From Roseomonas sp. AR75 (lineage in GTDB: Bacteria > Pseudomonadota > Alphaproteobacteria > Acetobacterales > Acetobacteraceae), in the NCBI RefSeq assembly GCF_005222815.1, contig NZ_STGB01000001.1:310001-374000 (forward strand): a stretch of DNA of 64,000 nt, read 5' to 3'. The notes under the pieces were generated by a model that ran no database searches, had not been told where the DNA came from, and saw nothing but the letters and a program-made list of their open reading frames with translations. How positions within the stretch are numbered: the first letter of the stretch is position 1; the number at the start of each line of letters is the position of its first letter. A program made the translations under genes and the position numbers. Below are positions 44,267-52,879 of this stretch, one piece after another.

Positions 44267-45021
44267 GCGGCATCGGCCTCCTGCGTTTTTTCCAGTGCGC
44301 GGCGCGTGACCTCGCCGGTCAGGCGGTAGTGCTCCGCCAAGTGGCGGCAGGCTGCGTCGGCGTCGCGCGCCAGCGCCGCCTGCATGATCGCGCGGTGCTC
44401 GCCGACATGGTCGCGCCCGGCCTGGCGGTAGATCGAGAACAGGCGGTAGCGCCGCCAGCGCGCGAGCAGCATCGCGTGCAGCCGCAGCAGCATGGGCGAG
44501 GGGGCGGCCGCGATCAGCGCGCGGTGGAACGCCTCGTGCCGTTCCTCCCACTCCTCCGCGGTGCCGTCCGCGGCGGACGCAAGGCGGGTGCTGGCGCGGT
44601 CCAGGCGATGGAATGCGGCGACGAGATCGGCCTCCCAGGCATCGTCGCCATGCGCGATCGCCTCGCGCAGCGCAGCCTCGTCGATCACGATCCGCACGCG
44701 CGTGAGGTCCAACATTTCCGCGATGGAAACACCGGCCACAGCCGCACCGCGATGGTCGGTGGCGACGACCAGTTCCTCGGCCTGCAGACGCGACAGCGCT
44801 TCCCGCAGCGGCGCGACGCCGATGGCGTAGCGCGCGCGGAGGTCGTGCAGGCGCAGCCGCTCGCCCGGCGCGAGCACGCCCGAGAGGATGTCGCGTCGCA
44901 GGCGGCTGTAGGCGGCATTGGCCAAGGTGCCGCTGCCTTCAGTACGCGCTTCCATCGGACCCACCGACCGGTTGCTGGCGTCGTTTCCCGCGCCGGAGGC
45001 GGGCGCGATTTTGGTTTGCAT
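44263..45021 (-). CDS. GntR family transcriptional regulator, FCD domain
   Basis: FadR-subfamily GntR regulator. The HTH spans about residues 35-95 (AAYSRLRRDILSGVLAPGERL, then GVAPLREALSRLQAEELV) and is followed by an FCD helical domain with ERHEAFHRALIAAAPS near 165 and GEHRAIMQAALARDADAACRHL near 210, giving the histidine metal ligands. A start 66 bases further in (MEARTEGSG) has a better ribosome site and a normal N-terminal length, so the first 22 residues are doubtful. It is co-transcribed with the triple RidA and divergent from the ABC importer, and a palindrome lies directly in front of it. Confidence 0.9.
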   Translation of the reverse strand: MQTKIAPASGAGNDASNRSVGPMEARTEGSGTLANAAYSRLRRDILSGVLAPGERLRLHDLRARYAIGVAPLREALSRLQAEELVVATDHRGAAVAGVSIAEMLDLTRVRIVIDEAALREAIAHGDDAWEADLVAAFHRLDRASTRLASAADGTAEEWEERHEAFHRALIAAAPSPMLLRLHAMLLARWRRYRLFSIYRQAGRDHVGEHRAIMQAALARDADAACRHLAEHYRLTGEVTRRALEKTQEADAA

Positions 45022-45023
45022 CG

Positions 45024-45033
45024 TTTTCGAAAA
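45024..45033. promoter_or_regulatory. TTTTCGAAAA palindrome, candidate operator
   Basis: A perfect ten-base palindrome in an otherwise very GC-rich region, between divergent GntR and ABC ATPase genes and only two bases from the longest possible regulator start. The position suits autoregulation and control of the importer. Confidence 0.5.
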
Positions 45034-45109
45034 TGCGCCACGCTTTCGTCGTGATCAAGCGCTTTCGACATCACGGGGCCGATCCGAAGATCCTCGCGGC
45101 GAGGGTCGC

Positions 45110-45940
45110 ATGAGCGCCACGGCCTTCTCCGCCACGCTCGACGCGCCCCGCGGCGCGGGCGGCATCGCGCTGTCGGTGCGCGGGGTGTCGCATGTGTTCC
45201 GCAGCAAGGGCCGGCGCGTGCTGGCCCTGCAGGAAACCGACCTCGAGGTGCGGGAGCAGGAATTCCTGACCATCGTCGGGCCCTCCGGCTGCGGGAAATC
45301 CACGCTGATGAACCTGATCGTCGGCCTGTTTCCACCGACCTCCGGCCAGATCCTGCTGCGCGGCACGCCGATCAGCGGCATCAACCGCTCGATCGGCTAT
45401 GTGACGCAGGCGGACAACCTCTATCCCTGGCGCACGCTGCGGCAGAATGTGGAGTTCCCGCTGGAGATCCGCGGCGTGCCCGCGCGGCAGCGGCGCGAAC
45501 GGGCGGAGGCGCTGATCCAGCGTGTCGGCCTCGGCGGCTTCGGCGACGCCTGGCCCTATGAGCTTTCCGGCGGCATGCGCCAGCGCGCCAACATCATCCG
45601 CACGCTCGCCTACGATCCCGACGTCATCCTGATGGACGAGCCCTTCGGCCCGCTGGATGCGCAGACGCGGCTGATCCTGCAGAACCAGCTGCTGGAGCTG
45701 TGGCAGTCCGAGCGGAAGACGGTGATCTTCATCACCCACGACCTTGGCGAGGCGGTGGCGCTGGCCGACCGCGTGGTGGTGATGTCCGCGCGGCCTGGCC
45801 GCATCAAGGCGGTGGAGGAGATCCCGATTCCGCGCCCGCGCAACCTGTTCGAGATCCACGCCGACGACCGCTTCCGCGACGCCTACAAGGTGCTCTGGGC
45901 GAGCCTGGAGGAGGAAGTGCGCAAGGGGAGCGAGGTATAG
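45110..45940 (+). CDS. Nitrate/sulfonate/taurine-type ABC transporter ATPase
   Basis: Nucleotide-binding subunit of 276 residues of the NitT/TauT class. Walker A GPSGCGKST at 57-65, Q-loop VTQADNLYPWRTLRQNV near 100, signature ELSGGMRQRANIIRTLA near 148, Walker B LMDEPFGPLD near 175 and H-loop FITHDLGEA near 210. The WRTL after the Q-loop is typical of the class. The ATG at 45110 has a GAGGG site. The stop overlaps the permease start by one base. Confidence 0.94.
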   Translation: MSATAFSATLDAPRGAGGIALSVRGVSHVFRSKGRRVLALQETDLEVREQEFLTIVGPSGCGKSTLMNLIVGLFPPTSGQILLRGTPISGINRSIGYVTQADNLYPWRTLRQNVEFPLEIRGVPARQRRERAEALIQRVGLGGFGDAWPYELSGGMRQRANIIRTLAYDPDVILMDEPFGPLDAQTRLILQNQLLELWQSERKTVIFITHDLGEAVALADRVVVMSARPGRIKAVEEIPIPRPRNLFEIHADDRFRDAYKVLWASLEEEVRKGSEV

Positions 45941-46830
45941 TGGCGCAGGCGGGCGCAGGCACGGCAGTCGTGGCACCCGGCGGCGCGGCCATTCCGCCCG
46001 GTGCTTCGGCGACCGAGGACGGCGTGCGCGAATGGGAAGCGGCGCAGCGGCGGCATCGCAACCGCATCGCGCTGTCGCGCCTGGCGCTGGCGGTGGTGCT
46101 GATCGGGCTGTGGGAGTTCGGCACCGGGCGCTGGTGGGACGCGTTCTGGTTCTCCAGCCCATCGCGCATTGCCGCGCATCTGTGGGAATGGTCGCAGGAC
46201 GACCTGTTCTTCCAGCTTTCGGTGACGCTGCGCGAGACCTTCGTCGGCTACTTCGCGGGCACCTTGGCGGGCGTGGCGCTGGGCGCTGTGCTGGCGCGGC
46301 TGGATTTCCTCTGTCGCGTGCTGGATCCCTTCATCCTGGCGCTGAACGGCATCCCGCGCATCGCGCTGGCGCCGCTGTTCATCATCTGGTTCGGCATCGG
46401 CGAGCTGTCGAAGATGGTGCTGGCGAGCATGCTGGCCTTCTTCCTCTGCTTCTACGCCACGCTTTCCGGGCTGCGCTCGGTGGACGCCGCGCATGTGAAC
46501 GTGGCGCGCATCATGGGAGCGACCGAGCGGCAGATCTTCACCAAGGTCACTCTGCCCGCGGCCTTCCCCTGGATCCTGACCGCGATGAAGGTCAGCGTGC
46601 CATTCGCGCTGATCGGCGCCATCGTCGGCGAATTCATGGCCGCGACCGCGGGGCTCGGCTACAAGATCCAGCTCTACACCGCGCAGTTCGACACCACCGG
46701 CGCCGTTTCCGGCATCTTCGTGCTGATGCTTGTGGTGATCGCCTTCAACTTCGTGCTCGACCGCATCGAGCGGCACCTGCTGCGCTGGCGCCCGCCGCGC
46801 CAGCAGGGCGCCGGCGGCGAGATGACCTGA
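45940..46830 (+). CDS. Nitrate/sulfonate/taurine-type ABC transporter permease
   Basis: Inner-membrane permease of 296 residues. After a disordered, alanine/glycine-rich stretch of about 40 residues comes the first helix (LALAVVLIGLWEFG), FWFSSPSRIAAHLWEW, and the transport domain with ALAPLFIIWFGIGELSKMVLA near residue 145 and the EAA loop ARIMGATERQIFTKVTLPAA near 190. The start is a GTG formed with the last G of the ATPase stop codon. It forms a homodimeric channel served by the preceding ATPase and the next binding protein. Confidence 0.92.
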   Translation: MAQAGAGTAVVAPGGAAIPPGASATEDGVREWEAAQRRHRNRIALSRLALAVVLIGLWEFGTGRWWDAFWFSSPSRIAAHLWEWSQDDLFFQLSVTLRETFVGYFAGTLAGVALGAVLARLDFLCRVLDPFILALNGIPRIALAPLFIIWFGIGELSKMVLASMLAFFLCFYATLSGLRSVDAAHVNVARIMGATERQIFTKVTLPAAFPWILTAMKVSVPFALIGAIVGEFMAATAGLGYKIQLYTAQFDTTGAVSGIFVLMLVVIAFNFVLDRIERHLLRWRPPRQQGAGGEMT

Positions 46831-46848
46831 GGATTCTGCACGACGGAT

Positions 46849-46866
46849 GCATGCGCCGGCGCATGC
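46849..46866 (+). repeat. 18-bp perfect palindrome between permease and binding-protein genes
   Basis: GCATGCGCC meets GGCGCATGC without spacer, 26 bases before the binding-protein start. In RNA it would fold into a strong hairpin, which could protect the downstream message or block upstream decay, a known way to make binding protein in excess. A DNA-binding site is also possible. Confidence 0.55.
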
Positions 46867-46892
46867 CGGCACGGAAGGAAGGAGACGGGGCG

Positions 46893-47921
46893 ATGACGCA
46901 GGCGATCGGGATGACCGGGCGGCGCGGCGTGCTGGCCGGCGCGGCGACGCTGCTGGCGGCGCCAGGGCTGGCGCGGGCGCAGGCGATGACGAAGGTGCGC
47001 ATCACCCAGCCCGCCGACAGCCTCTCCTACATGCCGATCTACGTCGCCCGGGCGCGGGACATGTTCAAGGCGGCCGGGATCGACCTGGAAGTGGTGATCA
47101 CGCGCGGCGACGGGCCGGACGTGCAGGCGCTGATGGCGCGGGAAGTGCAGTTCTGCGCGACCCCGCCGCACCATCTCTACACGCTCTATCTGCAAGGGCG
47201 CCACTTGCTGGGCGTCTGCGGCATCCTCGGCCGTTGCGGCATCAACCTTGTGATCGGCAAGCAGGCTGCCGCGGAGCGCAACATCACCGAGGATTCGCCG
47301 ATCGAGGCCAAGCTCGCCGCGCTGAAGGGCTTGACCATCGGCGCCTCGGCGCCAGGCTCGCTGACCTTCAACATCGCCCAGTACTACATCCTGCGCGCCG
47401 GGCTCGATCCGCAGCGCGACGCGCGCGTCGTCGCCTCCGGCACCGGCCCCGCGGCCATCGCGGCAATGCGCAACAACGTCGTCAACGCCTATTCCTTCTC
47501 CTCGCCGCTGACCGACCAGCTGGTGCAGACCGGCGTGGCGAACTGGCTGATCAACAACACGCTCGGCCAGGATCCGGTGCTGAAGGAGTTCCTGCACGCC
47601 GTGATCTATGTGCGCCCGGACTACGCGCAGGAGAATGCCGACCTGGTGCGGCGCATGGTGCGCGTGATCGTGGAGGCCGAGGCCTGGATCCGCGGCAATT
47701 CCGTCGAGACGGTCGCCACCACCATCCGTCCCTTCTTCCGCAGCCTGGATGAGGCGGTGTTCGTCAGCGCCCTGACCAATGTGCGCGAAGCGGTGGTGCC
47801 CGACGGCAGGATGTCGCCGACGGGATCGGACGCCTATCAGGAGGTGCTGATCCGCACCGGCCATTTGCGCCAGAAGGTGCCCTTCGACGCGGTGTTCAAC
47901 ACCAGCTTCCTGCCGGGCTGA
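46893..47921 (+). CDS. Nitrate/sulfonate/taurine-type ABC substrate-binding protein
   Basis: Periplasmic binding protein of 342 residues, NMT1/SsuA-like. A twin-arginine-like leader (GRRGVLAGAATLLAAPGLA, ending RAQA) precedes KVRITQPADSLSYMPIYVAR, the start of the mature fold, with GLTIGASAPGSLTFNIAQYY near residue 145. The ATG follows a strong GGAAGGAGA site. Ligands in this family are small anions or nitrogen compounds such as sulfonates, thiamine precursors or aromatic acids. Two tightly linked RidA genes hint at a nitrogen compound whose catabolism yields reactive imines. Confidence 0.9.
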   Translation: MTQAIGMTGRRGVLAGAATLLAAPGLARAQAMTKVRITQPADSLSYMPIYVARARDMFKAAGIDLEVVITRGDGPDVQALMAREVQFCATPPHHLYTLYLQGRHLLGVCGILGRCGINLVIGKQAAAERNITEDSPIEAKLAALKGLTIGASAPGSLTFNIAQYYILRAGLDPQRDARVVASGTGPAAIAAMRNNVVNAYSFSSPLTDQLVQTGVANWLINNTLGQDPVLKEFLHAVIYVRPDYAQENADLVRRMVRVIVEAEAWIRGNSVETVATTIRPFFRSLDEAVFVSALTNVREAVVPDGRMSPTGSDAYQEVLIRTGHLRQKVPFDAVFNTSFLPG

Positions 47922-47928
47922 GCAGCCG

Positions 47929-48405
47929 ATGGACGCGACCGAGAAGCGGCTGGCGGACCTTGGCTATACCTTGCCGGAGCCGTTCCGCTTCCCGAAGCCC
48001 AATCGCACGGGATGCGTGCGCGTGGGCAACCTGCTGCTGATCTCCGGCCATGGGCGCAACCTGCCGGCGCTGCCCGGCGTGCGCGCCTCCGGCCGGGTCG
48101 GCGCGGACATGACGATCGAGGAGGGCTACGCCACGGCGCGCGCGACGGCGCTTTCCATCCTTTCCAGCGTGAAGATGGAGATCGGCAGCCTCGACCGCGT
48201 GAAGCGCGTGGCGCGGCTGTTCGGGATGGTGAAGGTGGCCGCCGGCTTCGACCACATGCCGGAGGTGATCGACGGCGCGTCCGACCTGATGTTCGAGCTC
48301 TTCGGGCCGGAACGCGGGCGCCACGCGCGCACCGCCGTGGGCATGTACGAACTGCCGCACGGCATCGCCGTGGAGATCAATGGCGAGATGGAGATCGAGG
48401 CATAG
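47929..48405 (+). CDS. RidA family protein
   Basis: RidA/YjgF family protein of 158 residues with VGNLLLISGHGRNLPALPG near residue 33, MEIGSLDRVKRVARLFGMV near 85 and the arginine loop RHARTAVGMYELPHGIAVEINGE at the end (in parts). It resembles the RidA protein at 4623-5081 over its whole length. It is the last gene of the ATPase-permease-binding protein operon, seven bases after it, and ends two bases from the convergent threonine aldolase gene, a PLP enzyme whose class produces RidA substrates. Confidence 0.92.
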   Translation: MDATEKRLADLGYTLPEPFRFPKPNRTGCVRVGNLLLISGHGRNLPALPGVRASGRVGADMTIEEGYATARATALSILSSVKMEIGSLDRVKRVARLFGMVKVAAGFDHMPEVIDGASDLMFELFGPERGRHARTAVGMYELPHGIAVEINGEMEIEA

Positions 48406-48407
48406 CC

Positions 48408-49454
48408 TCAGCCCTGCCACGCCTCCCGCACCACGCCGATCAGCGCGGCGATGTCGGCATCGTCCAGGTCGGCATGGGTGACGAGGCGCATGCGGGTGGC
48501 GCCGGTGGCGCGGCAGGTGAGCCCGCGCGCCGCGAACAGCCGCACCCACGCCTCGGCGTCGCGACCGCTGGCGGCGAAATCGACCATGACGAGGTTGGTC
48601 TCCACGCGGCCGGGATCGCAGAGCGAGGGATGGATCGCGGCGAGGCCGGCGGCCAGCGCGCGCGCGCGCCGGTGATCCTCGGCGAGGCGGTCCACCTCGC
48701 TCTCCAGCGCGACGAGGCCGGCTGCGGCCAGTATCCCCGCCTGGCGCATCCCGCCACCAAGCATGCGCCGCAGCAGCCGCGCCCGCGCGATCAGCGGCGC
48801 CGGCCCGCACAGCACCGCGCCCACCGGCGCCCGCAGCCCTTTGGACAGGCAGAAGGTGACGGTGTCGGCGTGGCGGGCGATGGCTTCTGCGGGCGCGCCG
48901 AGCGCGACCGCGGCGTTGAACAGGCGCGCGCCGTCGATGTGCAGCGCCATGCCGAAGCGCCGAGCCACGTCGCGCGCCGCGGCGAGATACGCCAGCGGCA
49001 GCACGGCGCCGCCCGCGGCGTTGTGCGTGGTCTCCAGGCAGAGCAGGGACGGGCGCAGCCGCGCGGTACCGTAGCCCTTGCCTTCGCAGGCGGCCTCGAT
49101 GGCGGCGATCGGGATCGCGCCGTGCTCGCCGGGCAGGGGACGCCAGAACACGCCCGCCACGGCGGCGATGCCGCCCATCTCGGAGCGCACGATGTGGCTA
49201 CTGGCTTCCAGCAGCACTTCCTCGGACCGGCCGGTGTGGACAAGCAGCGCGAGCAGGTTGCCCATCGTGCCGCTCGGCAGGAACAGCCCGGCTTCCTTGC
49301 CGAGCCGCGCGGCCGCGACGCGCTGCAATTCGTTGACGGTCGGGTCGTCGGCATAGCCGTCGTCGCCGACCTCCGCCGCGGCCATCGCCGCGCGCATCGC
49401 CGGCGTGGGGCGCGTGGTGGTGTCGCTGCGGAAATCGGCGCTGCGGTTCCTCAT
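48408..49454 (-). CDS. ltaE: Low-specificity L-threonine aldolase type PLP lyase
   Basis: PLP fold-type I enzyme of 348 residues, splitting L-threonine or beta-hydroxy amino acids to glycine and an aldehyde. It begins with DFRSDTTTRPTPAMRAAM, the family start, then GDDGYADDPTVNELQ, the PLP-stacking histidine H87 in ASSHIV, the aspartate in LHIDGARLFN (D174) and the Schiff-base lysine K205 in FCLSKGLRAP. The family also includes beta-hydroxyaspartate-type aldolases, so the exact substrate is open. It follows the class V PLP gene by 12 bases in the same orientation. Confidence 0.88.
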   Translation of the reverse strand: MRNRSADFRSDTTTRPTPAMRAAMAAAEVGDDGYADDPTVNELQRVAAARLGKEAGLFLPSGTMGNLLALLVHTGRSEEVLLEASSHIVRSEMGGIAAVAGVFWRPLPGEHGAIPIAAIEAACEGKGYGTARLRPSLLCLETTHNAAGGAVLPLAYLAAARDVARRFGMALHIDGARLFNAAVALGAPAEAIARHADTVTFCLSKGLRAPVGAVLCGPAPLIARARLLRRMLGGGMRQAGILAAAGLVALESEVDRLAEDHRRARALAAGLAAIHPSLCDPGRVETNLVMVDFAASGRDAEAWVRLFAARGLTCRATGATRMRLVTHADLDDADIAALIGVVREAWQG

Positions 49455-49466
49455 CGCGCGGCCGCC

Positions 49467-50699
49467 TCAGCCGCGCCAGCCGTCGCGCCAGGCCTTGATA
49501 TGCGCCAGCGCCTCCTGCGTGACCTCCGGCAGCATGTGCACATGGGTGGACAGGCGCAGGATGCCGCGGCGCACCGAATGCGCGACGCCTTTCGCCTGCA
49601 GATGCGTGGACAGCGCCTGCACCCAGGTGACGTCGGTGCGGTCATGGCCGGCGCCCAGCGCCTCGCCGACGGAGACGATGTGCGCGCGCCGCGCCGGCGG
49701 CAGCGGCAGCACCGAAAGACCCATCGCCTCGATCCCCGCGCGCAGCGTCGCGGCGGCCTCGGTGGCGCGGCGCTCGACCTCGCCCGGGCCGATGGCGTTC
49801 AGCAGGTCGAGCGAGGCCTCCAGCGCGGCGAGGCCGACATAGTTGTGGTTGCCGCATTCGAAGCGCCCGGCGCCGGGGCGGAGATGCCAGCCGCCTTCCG
49901 GGCCCGCCGCCTCGTGCCCCGCCGGCACCTCCACCGAGAAGCGCGCGAGGAAGGGCGGCTCCATCCGGTCCGCCCATTCGCGCCGCACATAGAGCAGCCC
50001 GATGCCGTAGAGGCCGAGCAGGCCCTTCTGCGCGGCCGTCGCCCAGCCGTCGACGCCAAGCGCGGCGAGCGGCTCGTCCATCACGCCGGAGGATTGCGCG
50101 GCATCGGCCAGCAGGAAGGCGCCGGCCCTGCGGCAGGCGGGCGCAAGCCGCGCGAGATCGGTGCGGCGGCCGGAAGCGAAATCCAGCGCCGTGACGGCAA
50201 CGAGGCGCGTGCGATCGTCGATGGCGGCGATGATGCGGTCCTCGAGGTCGGCGGGATCGCCCGGGCCGATCTGCACCACCTCGGCGCCGGCCTGCCGCGC
50301 ATGCCAGAGCCAGGGGAAGACGTTGTTCGGATGCTCGTAGCTCGGCGCGACGACCATGCGGTCGCCTTTGCCGAGGCGGAGAGCGGCGCCGACAAGGTTC
50401 AGGCCTTCCGAGGTGTTCTTGACGAAGGCGACATCCTCCGGCGCCACGCGCAGCAGTTGCGCGGCCTTGGCGCGGGTGCGGTCGGCCAGCGCCAGCCAGT
50501 CATCCTTGCGGACGCTGCCTTCCGCGCGCTGCAGAAGCAGCGCCTCCGCCGCGCGGCGCGCCGCCAGCGGCAGCGGCCCACGTGCCGAGACATCCAGATA
50601 GGGGTTGCGCAGATCGGGGAAGGAAGCGCGGATCAGGCGGTCCGCCGCCGCCCGGTCGAGGCCCTGCGGCAGCGCGCCGCCCGCTGCATCCGGTGCCAT
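49467..50699 (-). CDS. Class V aminotransferase-fold PLP enzyme (cysteine desulfurase/kynureninase-like)
   Basis: PLP enzyme of 410 residues of the class V group. It has FVKNTSEGLNLVGAAL near residue 92, SYEHPNNVFPW near 120, the PLP-pairing aspartate in LLADAAQSSG (D189) and the Schiff-base lysine K215 in TAAQKGLLGLYGIGLLYVR. Relatives include selenocysteine lyase, isopenicillin N epimerase and kynureninase-like proteins; no catalytic cysteine loop typical of IscS/SufS is evident, so desulfuration is not supported. Start MAPDAAGG is chosen as the first ATG before the conserved region. Co-oriented with threonine aldolase; together they suggest amino acid breakdown. Confidence 0.85.
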   Translation of the reverse strand: MAPDAAGGALPQGLDRAAADRLIRASFPDLRNPYLDVSARGPLPLAARRAAEALLLQRAEGSVRKDDWLALADRTRAKAAQLLRVAPEDVAFVKNTSEGLNLVGAALRLGKGDRMVVAPSYEHPNNVFPWLWHARQAGAEVVQIGPGDPADLEDRIIAAIDDRTRLVAVTALDFASGRRTDLARLAPACRRAGAFLLADAAQSSGVMDEPLAALGVDGWATAAQKGLLGLYGIGLLYVRREWADRMEPPFLARFSVEVPAGHEAAGPEGGWHLRPGAGRFECGNHNYVGLAALEASLDLLNAIGPGEVERRATEAAATLRAGIEAMGLSVLPLPPARRAHIVSVGEALGAGHDRTDVTWVQALSTHLQAKGVAHSVRRGILRLSTHVHMLPEVTQEALAHIKAWRDGWRG

Positions 50700-50795
50700 G
50701 CTCGTCCCTTTCCCCTTTGCCCAGGAGACATTGCGCCGCTTCGGCGGGCTGCTGTCCAGAGGGCGGTTCGGCGCTCGCATTGCGATACACGAAGG

Positions 50796-50823
50796 CGCTT
50801 TGCGCTGCGCGACGCTTTGCGCT
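50796..50823. repeat. Two 11-bp direct repeats upstream of the second nitrate/taurine-type importer
   Basis: CGCTTTGCGCT occurs at 50796-50806 and again at 50813-50823, a 17-base period, with a partial third copy overlapping the end. It lies in the gap between divergent class V PLP and binding-protein genes, about 64 bases before the latter, and may be an activator or repressor site. Confidence 0.45.
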
Positions 50824-50886
50824 TTGCTGCATCTGCGAGGCATCCGGAAACCGGTGCGGACGCAGCAGGAGCGAGGGAGACGAGAG

Positions 50887-51993
50887 ATGAGCCGTGACGC
50901 ACATGCAGCGATCCGCGAGGACATGACCGCCCTCTACCGCGAGGCGGCCGAGCGTGCCGATGCCTTCGACCCCGCCGCCGACTGGGAGGCACGCGGCGGC
51001 GCCGGCGCGAAGCGGCGCAGCTTCCTGGCGCTGGCGCTCGCCTCCGGCGTGGCGAGCCTGGGCGGGGCGGCGCGCGCGCAGACGCGCACGTCCTTCAAGA
51101 TGGATGAGATCAACGCCGTCCACTATCTCGCCACGCATTTCGTGGCCGACAACCTGCCGGCCGATTCCGGGGTGGAGTACCGGCTGCTGCGCGTCGGCGC
51201 CGTCGGCCATGCCCGCGTCGCCGCCTTCACGCGCGGCGACCTCGATGCCTTCGCCACCGGCTGGAACTACCTGGCCACGATCGAGCTGCGCGACCTGAAG
51301 GGCCAGGCCGTGTGCGGCGTGGGCGGCGGCGGCACGCGGCTGCTCGCACGGCGCGGCAGCAACATCCGGACCCTGGCCGACCTGCGGGGCAAGCGCATCG
51401 GCGTGAACCAGCTCAACAGCCAGGACATCATGCTGATCTACGCCCTGCGCGGCATCGGCATGGATGCGATGAAGGACGTCACGCGCGTGCCGATCGCCAA
51501 CCCGGCCGGGATCATTGCGGCGATGGCGCGCGGCGACATCGACGCCACCTCCACCTTCGAGCCATCGGCCTCCGTCATCCTGGCGCAGCAGGGGGCCACG
51601 ATGATCAGCAATCTCGCCACGGAGAGCTTCGGGGCCTCGCATGGCGGCCTCTATATCCGCGACGGCTTCGTCACCCAGTATCCGCGCGAGACCGAGGCGA
51701 TCGTGCGCGCCACGGTGAAGTCCATCGACTTCCTCAACGCCAACAAGGAAGCCTATATCGAGAAGACCATGCAGATCACCGGCCAGACGCGGGAGATCGC
51801 GACGCTGGCGGTGGAGAACGTCTCGCCGTCCTGGCTGATGCCGATGAACACCATCAAGGCGATCTGCAAGGCGGTGTACGAGCTGGGGCTGGAGGATCGC
51901 GATGTCTCCCCGGTGATCGCGCAGCGCGTGAACTACAGCTTCCTCGAGAAGGTCACGGGCAAGACGAAGGCGGAGCTCGGCTATGCCGCCTGA
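50887..51993 (+). CDS. Nitrate/sulfonate/taurine-type ABC substrate-binding protein with long N-terminal extension
   Basis: Periplasmic binding protein of 368 residues. A twin-arginine leader is clear (AKRRSFLALALASGVASL, cleaved after AARA), but it is preceded by about 41 mostly charged residues (MSRDAHAAIREDMTALYREA and onward), longer than normal for a Tat n-region. No later ATG could replace the start. The mature part has a THFVADNLPADSG segment, GKRIGVNQLNSQDIMLI near residue 170 and GDIDATSTFEPSAS near 215. It is first in an operon with permease, ATPase and a hydantoinase pair. Confidence 0.9.
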   Translation: MSRDAHAAIREDMTALYREAAERADAFDPAADWEARGGAGAKRRSFLALALASGVASLGGAARAQTRTSFKMDEINAVHYLATHFVADNLPADSGVEYRLLRVGAVGHARVAAFTRGDLDAFATGWNYLATIELRDLKGQAVCGVGGGGTRLLARRGSNIRTLADLRGKRIGVNQLNSQDIMLIYALRGIGMDAMKDVTRVPIANPAGIIAAMARGDIDATSTFEPSASVILAQQGATMISNLATESFGASHGGLYIRDGFVTQYPRETEAIVRATVKSIDFLNANKEAYIEKTMQITGQTREIATLAVENVSPSWLMPMNTIKAICKAVYELGLEDRDVSPVIAQRVNYSFLEKVTGKTKAELGYAA

Positions 51994-52879
51994 CGGCGCG
52001 GCAACTGCGGACGTGGCGGGCGCGCGGGCGCCCGCCGTCCAACCCGCCGCGGCGCGCCCGGGGCTGTTCAGGCGGGTGCTCGGTGCGCTCGACCCGCTGG
52101 CCTTCGTGCTGCCGCTCGGAATCCTCGTCGCCTGGACGGGAATGTACGTGTTCGAGGTGATGCCGCGCATCCTGCTGCCGAGCCCCTGGGAGGTGCTGGG
52201 AACGATCGGCGAATGGATCAACCCGGACTGGGCGCGCGGCAGGCCGACCTACTTCACCGGCACCTGGGCGGTGGATGCGATGGGCTCGGCCTATCGCGCA
52301 CTGCTCGGCTTCGTCATCGGCGCGATGGCGGCCATAGCACTCGGCGTCTGGGTCGGCTGGAGCCGCACGGCGGAGCGCTTCTTCGACCCGACCGTGCAGC
52401 TGCTGCGGCCGATGCCGCGCACGGCGCTGCTGCCCTTCGCCATCATCTTCTTCGGCCTGACCGACGCCTCGGCGCTGTTCCTGGTGATCTATGGCGTGTT
52501 CCTGCAGGTCTATGTGCAGGTGGTCACCGGCGTGAAGCTGGTGGGGCGCGACTGGAAGCGCGCAGCGGCGATGCTCGGCGCCTCGCCGCGGCAGATCCTG
52601 TGGCGCGTCGTGCTGCCGGGGGCGATGCCCTATATCTTTGGCGGCCTGCGGCTCGGCATCGCCTATGCCTGGACGCTGATGATCCTGGCGGAGATGTTCG
52701 CGGTCTCCGGCGGCTTCGGCTATGTGCTGTGGCGCGGCTACGAGTTCATGCGCATGGACATCGTGCTGGGCGGCATGCTGATGCTGGGCATCTTCGGCTT
52801 CCTGTCCGACCGGGTGATCGTGCTGATCGCGCGGCGCAAGCTGGCCTGGGCGCAGGACATCGCGGGGAACCGGCTGTGA
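51983..52879 (+). CDS. Nitrate/sulfonate/taurine-type ABC transporter permease
   Basis: Inner-membrane permease of 298 residues. A short disordered N-terminus is followed by LAFVLPLGILVAWTGMYVF, ILLPSPWEVLGTIGEW near residue 62 and the transport domain with RPMPRTALLPFAIIFFGLTDASA near 135 (in parts) and the EAA loop AAAMLGASPRQILWRVVLPGA near 190. It overlaps the binding-protein gene by 11 bases and the ATPase gene by four, so translation is coupled. Confidence 0.93.
   Translation: MPPDGAATADVAGARAPAVQPAAARPGLFRRVLGALDPLAFVLPLGILVAWTGMYVFEVMPRILLPSPWEVLGTIGEWINPDWARGRPTYFTGTWAVDAMGSAYRALLGFVIGAMAAIALGVWVGWSRTAERFFDPTVQLLRPMPRTALLPFAIIFFGLTDASALFLVIYGVFLQVYVQVVTGVKLVGRDWKRAAAMLGASPRQILWRVVLPGAMPYIFGGLRLGIAYAWTLMILAEMFAVSGGFGYVLWRGYEFMRMDIVLGGMLMLGIFGFLSDRVIVLIARRKLAWAQDIAGNRL

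Noticed and set aside
48012..50897. Rightward open frame of 961 codons
   Set aside because: Overlaps RidA in another frame and runs antisense through two PLP enzyme genes with recognisable active-site lysines.
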